64,000 nt of DNA from Branchipolynoe longqiensis. Its lineage: Eukaryota; Annelida; Polychaeta; Phyllodocida; Polynoidae. A program made the position numbers and the translations under genes. The notes beneath the pieces are model-generated. The model made no database searches, was not told where the DNA came from, and was given only the letters and a program-made list of their open reading frames with translations. Location: assembly GCA_030323885.1 (NCBI GenBank), contig CM059186.1:172816351-172880350 (forward strand), written 5' to 3'. This document shows, in pieces, positions 40,301 to 52,300 of this stretch. Numbering within the stretch: the first letter of the stretch is position 1; each line of letters opens with the position of its first letter.

Positions 40301-43300
40301 CTAACACGTTTATATTATCTGATCTGCACCCCTCGTCCTCTGCACTGACAAAGTGATGGCCCAGCCATTTCTGAAGCTTCTTGGCCGCCCCCGATTCAAA
40401 AGCGCCTGCCACCCAATCCTCACCATGTAATGCACCGAACCCGAATTTGGCCAAGTCACTGTAAACTGAGATCACGGGGTCCGTTGAGGGGATTATACTC
40501 GCTTTCCCATTGAATTTCGAGGCAAATTCCAGCCACCATTTCAGATCCAGTCTGAAATCTTCATTCAAACGGACCTTGTGGGTGGCTTTTTTGGCGGAGG
40601 CAATTAGGTCATAAACTCTTCTCGAGAAGGTCCTCCCCCCATGTATGACCTTTCAGCAGTGGGCGAGGACCCCCCCGAGCCCCTTGTCGCCTTCCGCCTC
40701 TGCATGAATAGGCTAAGCTGCGCGACCAGTTTCGCTAGTTTGTCATCAGGTAGTCTCAGTTCCATAGCTATTGAGTCTACGTCTATACCCAGGAATCTAG
40801 TTATCCTAGCTGGGGGAGTGAGCTACCGGAAACTGACGTAGAAGCCCAACCTGCGTAGAATTGCTACCAAGGCTCGTTGTGCCTTTGTGCACTCGGCCGC
40901 TGTCCGGCCTACGACACAAAAGTCATCCAGGTAGTTGATGCACTCTTCATATCCCTCTCTAATCATGCATCTGACAATGAAATCGCTGATCTTTGAAAAG
41001 ACGAAGGGGCTACTGCTCAGACCCATGCACAGCCTGTTATCCCTTAGATTAACTATGCCATCCCCAAAGTCCCAGCTTAGGCCTTGACGCTCTCTGCTGG
41101 CCGGGTGTATATTGATCGCCCTGTATGCGTTTGAAATATCTATAGTGGCCATATGGTCCCCTTCCTGGAGTAATCTAGTGACCGTCTCGACAGAATTATA
41201 ACTAAAATTTGTTCTGCAGGCTCGAGTGTGCTCGTTCACACAAAACCCTGTTGGACTCGAGCAGTCCACGATGGCTCTGAAGTCATCATGGCCTTTGGGC
41301 AAAGCCCCCATGGGGTGTACACATAGACACGGTTCCTCTACGACACACACCAAGCCTGCAGATATCTCATCACGAAGCCTATTGCTCATCAAGCTCCCCG
41401 TCACCCCCTTAGTTATGGACGAGTAATTCCCTTGAGAGTAGGCGCTCGTACAGTCTGGGTCGATTACCCGATAACCAAAGCAGGCCCCCCTGAGGATGTA
41501 CTCCCAGTCTGGGTCAGTGTCGCCGCGGCACATCGCCTCAGCGTAGATACGACAGGGTTTGATCTGGGCTGTCGCCCCGCCCACCTCATGCGTGCACTCA
41601 CAAATGCCCTGGAGACACGCCGCATAGATATTGATACTTTTCTCAACCCGTTCTTCACCCCATTGGTCAACTACCCAGATCGAGCAGTACACCTCAACCT
41701 GATCTGGCTGAGAGAGGTCTGGCCCGACGATCCTAAGCCAGTCCCCATTCTCATCGCACATGCCCGGATAGATATGGCACCGCCCACTCTCAGCACCCCA
41801 TTGTGGCATGTCGCCCTCACCTCCGGCGTGCTGGTCTGCCGCACAACCGTAACCCGTATCTGCTAACACCTCTGCGGCCGGCTTATCATCGGCAACAATA
41901 TAAGTATCTGGGTGATCAACCATCACATCAACACAAACCACAACACCCGCAACGTTTCCCTCACCTGAAACCTCAGTACTCAGCACATTGCGTGTTAAAT
42001 CAGCGTCACCTGAAACATCACATTTAAAGCATCACATATATCAAAGTCACATTCTGCCTGAGCAATACTTTCATCTCGATCAATATCTTTTAATGCACAG
42101 TTCTGATTTAATTCACCAAGTAGAACATCAACATCACATACATAATTTGGTGAGGCCATGTTAGCCCCACTGACCTCAGTCACCTCACATCGAACGTCGG
42201 CGGATGCCAAATTAGCGTCCCCGACTCGGCCGCCATCTTGGATGCCGCCACTTTTGGCGCGTAATTCAAATTCAAACTGGTCAACGGGCGTCGGCCCCGC
42301 TGCCCTAGCAGGCTCGCACACCAGTCAGTGTCGCTTATTTTTACACTCACTCGACGGGTGCGCCCCCGATTTACAGTTTAGGCATTTATGTTCATAATCA
42401 CAGCGCCGCACGGTGCAGCCCTCTTTATTATAGTTATAAGCATAACAGAGCTTCCGGGAATTGTCATATGTTTTCCCGGTATAAGCTGGCCGTGCCGGAT
42501 GCCTGGCATCCCTGTTACTATGGGTGTTCTCCAAATTGAAATGAAGGAGAGATATCTCGTGATCCCCCATGACAAAGGCTTTCAGTCCCTTCTCCTTCAC
42601 CTTGTCCCTGATCGCCTTGTCGTAGCCACGATAGGCCTGGTCCGTGTAGGTAGACGTAGAAGCGTGCAGACACATATATGCAACATGACCAATGTAACGT
42701 TCCAAATCTTCATATTCAAATCCCACATGTTTCCCGCGCTTAATGCACCATATTAAGGCGGCATGGATCAGCTCCATCACCGATAGTTTTTTTAGGCGCT
42801 TCTCGTTTATTGTATATTTGTTTAACGCGAACTTACTGCGCCTGCGCCTCCTTCGTCTCCTCCTGCTGTTCCTCCCCGTATCACTATCTGAAGCCGAGTC
42901 ATAGTCGGAGCTACTATCACTCGGGGATTCATCAGGCTCGGCTGATGACTCCCCCACTTTTTTTCCTGACGACTTCTTTTTTGTCGCCTTCACCAGTGGC
43001 GTTGCATCTTCCTCCGGCGATCCAGCGGCCAGTACTGCACGCAGCGCCTTCTTCCTTCTCTCCCGCGCCTTCGCCGCCACCAACCGTCGCAGCTCCCGCT
43101 CCTCGTCGTCCTCCTCGTAGTCTTCCGTTCCTTCACCCGTGCGCCGGTTTGATTTCCCGGCCGCGGCTTCCGACGTACCCGCGGTTTCCTCACTCGATGA
43201 AGGGTTTCCGCCTTCACAGACCGTCTGCCGGTCTTAGTCCTCTTGCATTTGAGACCCCGTGGGGCATCATGTTCCTCCCCACACGTCGCACAGATATCGA

Positions 43301-46300
43301 CCGGCATCTTGCAGGCTCACGCGGTGCACGGGCACGTTGGTGCACGGGCACGTCTCTTCCAAGCTAGAACTCGGGTTCGAATGGCCGATATACTGGAGAA
43401 CCGTTGGGGGCTGGAGGCGCGCGCATGCGCATGACACATTCCAGCCTAGACTTGCCTCGGTCCGACTGGACGCTCGGAGGCTTGGCGCATGTGCCTGACA
43501 CCTAGCAGGATTAGACTTGCCTCAGCCCCCTAGAGCTGGCAGTTCTCCCGGCCCGGTGTGCAAGGCGGGGGGCCCGGGTTCGAGTCCGCCCCGCCGCGAT
43601 TAACATTTAACAGGTTCCATCCAGAATAATATTGGTATAAATGCTTTATACTACACATAATATAGCACCTGTTTAACCAAGAGAACAGCCAGCGCACCAA
43701 GTGGTGGGTTTGATCATTTTGATTACACAGTACAGGCTGAGTGAGCCGTCTTAGTATTATAGGGTCTTTGTTATTTCTTACCTTGTATTTTCCCAAATAA
43801 GGATGCCTTGCACCAGTGACGACCATGTCCACGTCCCTGTCCAGCATGCACCTCACAGGCCTTCTGAGCCTAGCAGCAAATCAGGTACGCATAATGTAGA
43901 ATGTATAACGTAGAATGTATCATGTATAATATATAATATACCATATCAAATATATAATGTACAGTATATAATATGTAACAGAAATATACATGCATAATAT
44001 TAATAATATATACTGTATAATATTTGTTAAAATCTTGTTTTATTTAATGCTGCCTCTAGAGCACATTGATTTTCATATCATCAGCTATTGGACGTCAAAC
44101 ATATGGTCATTCTGAAATATTTCTTTGGAGGAAACCCGCTGCTGCCACATAGGCTACTCTTTCCGATAAGCAGCAAGGAGTCCTTTATATGCACTTTCCC
44201 AAAGACAGGACAGCACTTACCACAGCCTTTGATGAACCACTTGTGTACCACTGGTTGGAACGGAAAATAACCCAAACGGCAAATGGGTCCACTGAGCAGG
44301 ATCGATAGGATGATATTGATAGACACATTCACAGGTGGACACGCTAGAGCCAGACCTAAGTCCCCCTCCCCGATATATAATATAATGCATATATCGATAT
44401 AAGCCATGTATAATAATGCACACATGTCATCATCATCATCATGCTGTCGGTCGCAATGCGACAAAGACTGCTTTCATTACTTGACTGCCGCTCTCCATTT
44501 AGCTAAGTACATTTCATGAAAGCTGCCTACAAAAGTGTTGAAGTGCTGCTGGCTTTTGCAAGTTACCAGCGGCACTCTCTCGGGGAGCAAATAGAGGTTT
44601 CACACCGGGAAGAACATGTCCAGACAGGCGCAAAACTATTTCTCCCTGCAGTGGCTGGTCGGGAGATGTTGGGAGTTCCATACATCAACTGCCCTTGATG
44701 CTGCGACAGTGACATGGTTTTCTGTTCAGGGTTTGCTCCCTTAGCCTTCGGTTCTGTCAAGAACCTGTACCACAAGGCAGTGGTTTACAACTCTGCAGGG
44801 CAGGGGCGTCAAACTCCCTGAGGTATTGCAATACCTGCACACATGTATCATGATATATAATATGCAAAATACAAAGTATTATAAATAATATAGGATATGT
44901 AGGATATACTATAATGCATATATCCATATATGTATATATAGCCATGTCTATATATTATCTATATATAATGCACACATGCATTTATGTGTGAATACATGCG
45001 TATATATATACAGTAAAACCTCTCTATACCGACCCCTCTATAGATCGACCACTCCCTTATATCGATCGCTGTATTTGGGTCCCAAAAATACCATTGTAAG
45101 GATATTCTAACTCTCTAAACCGACCACCTCTCTAAATGGATCATTAAAAGTTGGTCCCATGGTCGGTCGATTTAGAGAGGTTTTACTGTATATGTGTAGA
45201 GCCAGGCTACAACAGTGCCTTCTTCACTATTATGCTATGAGTAAGTATATAATCAAGTATCTCAAAGGTTACCCAATTAAAATAAAACTTACTTCAAATG
45301 AAAGTTAAGTAGATTATAATAATCAATGTAATGTGTATATCTAAGAAAAAATGGCAGAAACTCGAAACCATCGAACTGTGCAACTTTAAGTGCTGAGGTG
45401 CTTTTATCGATTATGCAGCTTTAATGAATAGGCCATCATCAGTATCGAAGCTTGGATGTATATATACATGAGGTCACATCTAATTAAATCTGGAGATGTT
45501 TTGATCTGGTTATGGGGTTATGCGGCTTTAATTGCATTATGGGGTCATGCAGCTTTAACTGCAGCAGGCCGCAGACCCCAGCCCTGTGGTGTTTTTATAT
45601 GGTGATGCGGCTTTAACTGGGTTATGCGGTCATGCAGCTTTAACTGCAGCAGGCCACAGACCCCAGCCCTGTGGTGTTTTTATATGGTGATGCGGCTTTA
45701 ACTGGGTTATGGGGGACATGCAGCTTTAACTGCAGCAGGCCGCAGACCCCAGCCCTGTGGTGTTTTATCTGGTGATGCGGCTTTAACTGGGTTATGGGGT
45801 CATGCAGCTTTAACTGCAGCAGGCCGCAGACCCCAGCCCTGTGGTGTTTTATATGGTGATGCGGCTTTAACTGGGTTATGGGGTCATCAGCTTAACTGCA
45901 GCAGCCGCAGACCCCAGCCCTGTGTGTTTTTATATGGTATGCGGCTTAACTGGGTTATGGGGTCATGCAGCTTTAACTGCAGCAGGCCGCAGACCCACCC
46001 TGTGGTGTTTTATCTGTGATGCGGCTTTAACTGGTTATGGGGTCATGCAGCTTTAACTGCAGCAGGCCGCAGACCCCAGCCCTGTGGTGTTTTATATGGT
46101 GATGCGGCTTTAACTGGGTTATGGGGTCATGCAGCTTTAACTGCAGCAGGCCGCAGACCCCAGCCCTGTGGTGTTTTTATATGGTGATGCGGCTTTAACT
46201 GGGTTATGGGGTCATGCAGCTTTAACTGCAGCAGGCCGCAGACCCAGCCCTGTGGTGTTTTTATATGGTGATGCGCTTTAACTGGTTATGGGTCATGAGC

Positions 46301-49300
46301 TTAACTGCAGCAGGCCGCAGACCCCAGCCCTGTGGTGTTTTATATGGTGATGCGGCTTTAACTGGGTTATGGGGTCATGCAGCTTTAACTGCAGCAGGCC
46401 GCAGACCCCAGCCCTGTGGTGTTTTTATATGGTGATGCGGCTTTAACTGGGTTATGGGGTCATGCAGCTTTAACTGCAGCAGGCCGCAGACCCCAGCCCT
46501 GTGGTGTTTTTATATGGTGATGCGGCTTTAACTGGGTTATGGGGTCATGCAGCTTTAACTGCAGCAGGCCGCAGACCCCAGCCCTGTGGTGTTTTTATAT
46601 GGTGATGCGGCTTTAACTGGGTTATGGGGTCATGCAGCTTTAACTGCAGCAGGCCGCAGACCCCAGCCCTGTGGTGTTTTTATATGGTGATGCGGCTTTA
46701 ACTGGGTTATGGGGTCATGCAGCTTTAACTGCAGCAGGCCGCAGACCCCAGCCCTGTGGTGTTTTTATATGGTGATGCGGCTTTAACTGGGTTATGGGGT
46801 CATGCAGCTTTAACTGCAGCAGGCCGCAGACCCCAGCCCTGTGGTGTTTTATCTGGGATGCGGCTTTAACTGGGTTATGGGGTCATGCAGCTTAATGCAG
46901 CAGGCCGCAGACCCCAGCCCTGTGGTGTTTTTATATGGTGATGCGGCTTTAACTGGGTTATGGGGTCATGCAGCTTTAACTGCAGCAGCCGCAGACCCCA
47001 GCCCTGTGTGTTTTTATATGGTGATGCGGCTTTAACTGGGTTATGGGGTCATGCAGCTTTAACTGCAGCAGCCGCAGACCCCAGCCTGTGGTGTTTTATC
47101 TGGTGATGCGGCTTTAACTGGTTATGGGGTATGCAGCTTTAACTGAGCAGGCCGCAGACCCCGCCCTGTGGTGTTTTTATAGGTGATGCGGCTTTAACTG
47201 GGTTATGGGGTCATGCAGCTTTAACTGCAGCAGGCCGCAGACCCAGCCCTGTGGTGTTTTATATGGTGATGCGGCTTTAACTGGGTTATGGGGTCATGCA
47301 GCTTTAACTGCAGCAGGCCGCAGACCCCAGCCCTGTGGTGTTTTTATAGGTGATGCGGCTTTAACTGGGTTATGGGGCATGCAGCTTTAACTGCAGCAGG
47401 CCGCAGACCCCAGCCCTGTGTGTTTTATATGGTATGCGGCTTTACTGGTTATGGGGTCATGCAGCTTTAACTGCAGCAGGCCGCAGACCCCAGCCTGTGG
47501 TGTTTTTATATGGTGATGCGGCTTTAACTGTATGGGTCATGCAGCTTAACTGCAGCAGGCCGCAGACCCCAGCCCTGTGTGTTTTTATATGGTGATGCGG
47601 CTTTAACTGGGTTATGGGGTCATGAGCTTTGGGGTGTGGTTTTTTGGTGATGCGGCTTTTAACTGGTTGGGGGTCATGCAGCTTTAACTGCAGCAGGCCG
47701 CAGACCCAGCCCTGTGGTGTTTTTATATCTGGTGATGCGGCTTTAACTGGGTTATGGGGTCATGCAGCTTTAACTGCAGCAGGCCGCAGACCCAGCCCTG
47801 TGGTGTTTTTAACTGGTGATCGGCTTTAACTGGGTTATGGGGTCATGCAGCTTTAACTGCAGCAGGTTGGGTTTTGGGTTTTGGGTTGGGTGTTTGGGGC
47901 CGCAGACCCCAGCCCTGTGGTGTTTTATATGGTGATGCGGCTTTAACTGGGTTATGGGGCATGCAGCTTTAACTGCAGCAGGCCGCAGACCAGCCTGTGG
48001 TGTTTTTTATGGTGATGCGCTTTAACTATGGGGTCATGCAGCTTAACTGCAGCAGGCCGCAGACCCAGCCCTGTGGTGTTTTATATGGTGTGCGGCTTTA
48101 ACTGGGTTATGGGGTCATGCAGCTTTAACTCAGCAGGCCGCAGACCCAGCCCTGTGGTGTTTTTATATGGTGATGCGGCTTTAACTGGGTTATGGTCATT
48201 ATCTTTAATGCAGCGGCCGCAGACCGGTGTGTTTTTTTGTGTTGGGTTTGGGTCATGCAGCTTTAACTGCAGCAGGCGCAGACCCCAGCCCTGTGGTGTT
48301 TTTATATGGTGATGCGGCTTTAACGGGTTATGGGGTCATGCAGCTTTAACTGCAGCAGGCGCAGACCCCAGCCCTGTGGTGTTTTTATATGGTGATGCGG
48401 CTTTAACTGGGTTATGGGTTCATGCAGCTTTAACTGCAGCAGCCGCAGACCCCAGCCCTGTGGTGTTTTTATATGGTGATGCGGCTTTAACTGGGTTATG
48501 GGGTCATGCAGCTTTAACTGCAGCAGGCCGCAGACCCCAGCCCTGTGGTGTTTTTATATGGTGATGCGGCTTTAACTGGTTATGGGGAATCAGCTTTAAC
48601 TGCAGCAGGCCGCAGACCCCAGCCCTGTGGTGTTTTATCTGGTGATGCGGCTTTAACTGGGTTATGGGGTCATGCAGCTTTAACTGCAGCAGGCCGCAGA
48701 CCCCAGCCCTGTGGTGTTTTATATGGTGATGCGGCTTTAACTGGGTTATGGGGTCATGCAGCTTTAACTGCAGCAGGCCGCAGACCCCAGCCCTGTGGTG
48801 TTTTATCTGGTGATGCGGCTTTAACTGGGTTATGGGGTCATGCAGCTTTAACTGCAGCAGGCCGCAGACCCCAGCCCTGTGGTGTTTTATATGGTGATGC
48901 GGCTTTAACTGGGTTATGGGGTCATGCAGCTTTAACTGCAGCAGGCCGCAGACCCCAGCCCTGTGGTGTTTTATCTGGTGATGCGGCTTTAACTGGGTTA
49001 TGGGGTCATGCAGCTTTAACTGCAGCAGGCCGCAGACCCCAGCCCTGTGGTGTTTTATATGGTGATGCGGCTTTAACTGGGTTATGGGGTCATGCAGCTT
49101 TAACTGCAGCAGGCCGCAGACCCCAGCCCTGTGGTGTTTTTATATGGTGATGCGGCTTTAACTGGGTTATGGGGTCATGCAGCTTTAACTGCAGCAGACG
49201 AAGGCGCCCTTTGGTGTTTTTGGATGGGTTGGCTGGGTTATGGGTCATGCAGCTTTAACTGCAGCAGGCCGCAGACCCCAGCCCTGTGGTGTTTTTATAT

Positions 49301-52300
49301 GGTGATGCGGCTTTAACTGGGTTATGGGGTCATGCAGCTTTAACTGCAGCAGGCCGCAGACCCCAGCCCTGTGGTGTTTTATCTGGTGATGCGGCTTTAA
49401 CTGGGTTATGGGGTCATGCAGCTTTAACTGCAGCAGGCCGCAGACCCCAGCCCTGTGGTGTTTTTATATGGTGATGCGGCTTTAACTGGGTTATGGGGTC
49501 ATGCAGCTTTAACTGCAGCAGGCCGCAGACCCCAGCCCTGTGGTGTTTTATCTGGTGATGCGGCTTTAACTGGGTTATGGGGTCATGCAGCTTTAACTGC
49601 AGCAGCCGCAGACCCCAGCCCTGTGGTGTTTTTATATGGTGATGCGGCTTTAACTGGGTTATGGGGTCATGCAGCTTTAACTGCAGCAGGCCGCAGACCC
49701 CAGCCCTGTGGTGTTTTATCTGGTGATGCGGCTTTAACTGCAGCAGGCCGCAGACCCCAGCCCTGTGGTGCTGTCATTTGGGTATTGCGGTTATGCGGCT
49801 TTAACTGACCCTCACGTACCTGCTGGCTGCCACGACGGCCGGCAGCAGCACGAGTGAGTACCGGCTTTGTTTGCCGCCGAACGCGCCCCCTGGAGGACAA
49901 ACAGAAAGCACACGGTTAGTAAGAGAGCAGCCGGCAGCGTCTAGGTTCACCCGGCGTAGATACAGAGCCTGCGCAGCGCTTCGGACGCAGCGGCCCAAAT
50001 CGGTAGAACGCAGGCTTCCTATATCAAAGGTCGGGAGTTTGAATCCTACGCCGAGTCAAACCAATGACTTACAAAATTTATACTTTTGTTGTTGTTGTAA
50101 ATATAGTTTATTCATTGAATAAAGTCTTTTGTCAGCGCCGTGGCACTGGTCTTCCAGCCATGTGACAATACAGTTATTTACAATATATGCATATGTAGTC
50201 TGATATTGTCACCAGCAGCTAGCCCAAATCAGCTGAAATAACAATATCAAACATTCAAAGACTTACATATGGTATAGTTTGACAATTCACATACAAAAAT
50301 AGCAGTTATATGTTGTATTCCTACACACTTGATACATACATGTGTATTGATTAGACCTTTACATTACGGAGTGGTTAGGTGCATAGTTTCCCTTCATAGG
50401 TTTGTATGCCTACTATGTTGTGAACTGCAAAACTATCATGTTGTTGGAGTTAACATTTTGAGATGGAGTGAGTGTTAGTAGAATGGTTTGTTTATTCTGT
50501 TTGATAGAGTGTGGTTAGCTTATAGGGTTATGCTTAAAAGGTTAATACCTCAGGTGTTTTTTTTGACTAGATGAAGTAGTTTGAGTAAGTAGGTTGTTAG
50601 TAATGATGGGATAAACAATGCTTGGAGGATTGTACGTTTCAGTCATTTAGTAGTCTAGTACAGACTTTATTAGTGTCTATGTTTATACAAAGACCCTATA
50701 ATACCAAGACGGCTCACTCAGCCTGTACTGTGTAATCAAAATGATCAAACCCACCACTTGGTGCGCTGGCTCTTCCCCCGGCTAAACAGATGCTATAATA
50801 TATGCACAAATGTATATATGAATGTGAAAGATGTGGGATGACGGCGACGAGGACGACGATGATGTGTGCCTGTTCATAGCAATTTCATATTGATGTGTAT
50901 TCACGCTTACCCGTCTCATGCATGATATAACCGTATGTGTTTACATGTGAAACACCAACCAGCAGATGGGTCGATCAAACCCACCACAAGGTGGCACCAC
51001 AAACTTTACATCACATGCGAGATATGGGGATTGAGCCGTCCCAGTACCACAGGGCCCCTGGTCTATAGCAAAACTACCAGACTGATACACATTTCCGAAT
51101 TTGCTGGGCAAATAATTTGTACGGTGGATAACTTGGTTTGTTGGCAGCAGGCAAAGGAGCGCGTGGGGTGGTGGGGTGGTACTTGTCGCTACCGAGCCTG
51201 GCGCGTGGTCTTAATAGGATAGGGCACTCACTGGTTAGCTTAATATCCGGGTCATGTGACTGTGTGGGATATTGGGCCATGGTGTTAACGGCCTGCCAGG
51301 CCCGTATGCATGAACAACTATTTACCGGCTCCAGTGTTAAGAGCCGCCACCGGGGTACCTAACACCGGTGTGCCGAAATGGGTCACGGGGTATGTACGGG
51401 GCCAAAGCACTGTGGTGTTAGCTAACATTTCAGTTATTTATAGATTTGGGGAATCCCACTGAGCCTGTTCCCAGCGAGCACCGCTATTTGGGTGTTTAGT
51501 CCGTTAGAACCAGCCGGCTTGCTCACTATTGGTCGTTTCGCGTTTCCGATCGACAAGCCAAAACAAAACGACAAAAATTTGACCGAATTTCAATTATTGA
51601 GTATGTTATTCTGTTAAATAAACATGATTTAACCCCCCGAGTGAATATTCATGAGTCTAAATAGCAGAATTAGATCGTAGCAGTGAATAGATTTGTGCTT
51701 TTGGTGTTGCTTACATTCGACAATATGAATATCGGCGCCAATATCGCTTCGATCTTGGGTATAATTTGACCAAATTTCATTATGACCCTCTCTATCAATA
51801 TGACTGCATCATTATGAATCTGTATCATTGCAACTCACTTTTTGAGTCTGTTATTCTGTTAAATATGATAACAGTGAATAGATTTGGGCCTAATCGGTAC
51901 CTAACATCGCCCTTAAACTTGCTACGGAGTGGTGTTAGTCTACCCAATCTTAAACTCGGTGTGTTTGCATAACACCGCTCCTTGCATACTGACTTTTCAC
52001 CGCTAAACTAGAAATCTCGGCCAAAACCAGTTTTGGCTCGCTAACACCGCATCATGTATACGAGCAGGGGCCATATCAGGAGTCAGTGTTAGCGGGGTTT
52101 GGTGTTAGAGCCTGTCACCATCTAGCTATCACCGACGTCGGGAAATGTGTCAAGTCATATGCAGGAGCGCGTAACACTTTCATTATAGCTAAACGTGAAT
52201 TTATTTATAGATTTGGGAAATCCCTCTGCGTTTGTAGCCATATATTAGGCTTAAATCTATTAAATGCTGTCATATTTAACAGAATTAGATACGGAATAAG

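Larger units (their letters stand above)
38367..43656 (-). mobile_element. Ngaro/DIRS-like tyrosine-recombinase retrotransposon
   Basis: 5290 bp, minus-strand order: repeat A1 (43656-43361), Gag, reverse transcriptase, RNase H, tyrosine recombinase, B1 (38975-38903), A2 (38902-38607), a 167-bp spacer, B2 (38439-38367). A copies are 296 bp each and B copies 73 bp each. Split direct repeats plus a tyrosine recombinase and no integrase or aspartic protease are diagnostic of the DIRS order, Ngaro/PAT-like arrangement. There is no target duplication. At least three frame breaks make this copy defective. Confidence 0.93.
38104..43770. mobile_element. CAAAG-family MITE split by the Ngaro-like element
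   Basis: The left part 38104-38366 and right part 43657-43770 together make 377 bp, collinear with the intact copy at 6100-6483. Flanks TTATTGC and TTATTTC suggest a 7-bp duplication. The right end is 12 nt from the exon 7 donor. Confidence 0.92.

Noticed and set aside
44516..44698. 60-codon frame conserved in both copies of the dispersed repeat
   Set aside because: The copies are nearly identical overall, so conservation of the frame is not evidence of coding; no domain recognised.
48545..49150. 201-codon [14 protein letters not shown] frame and its neighbours
   Set aside because: Satellite read-through in the intron between exons 6 and 7.
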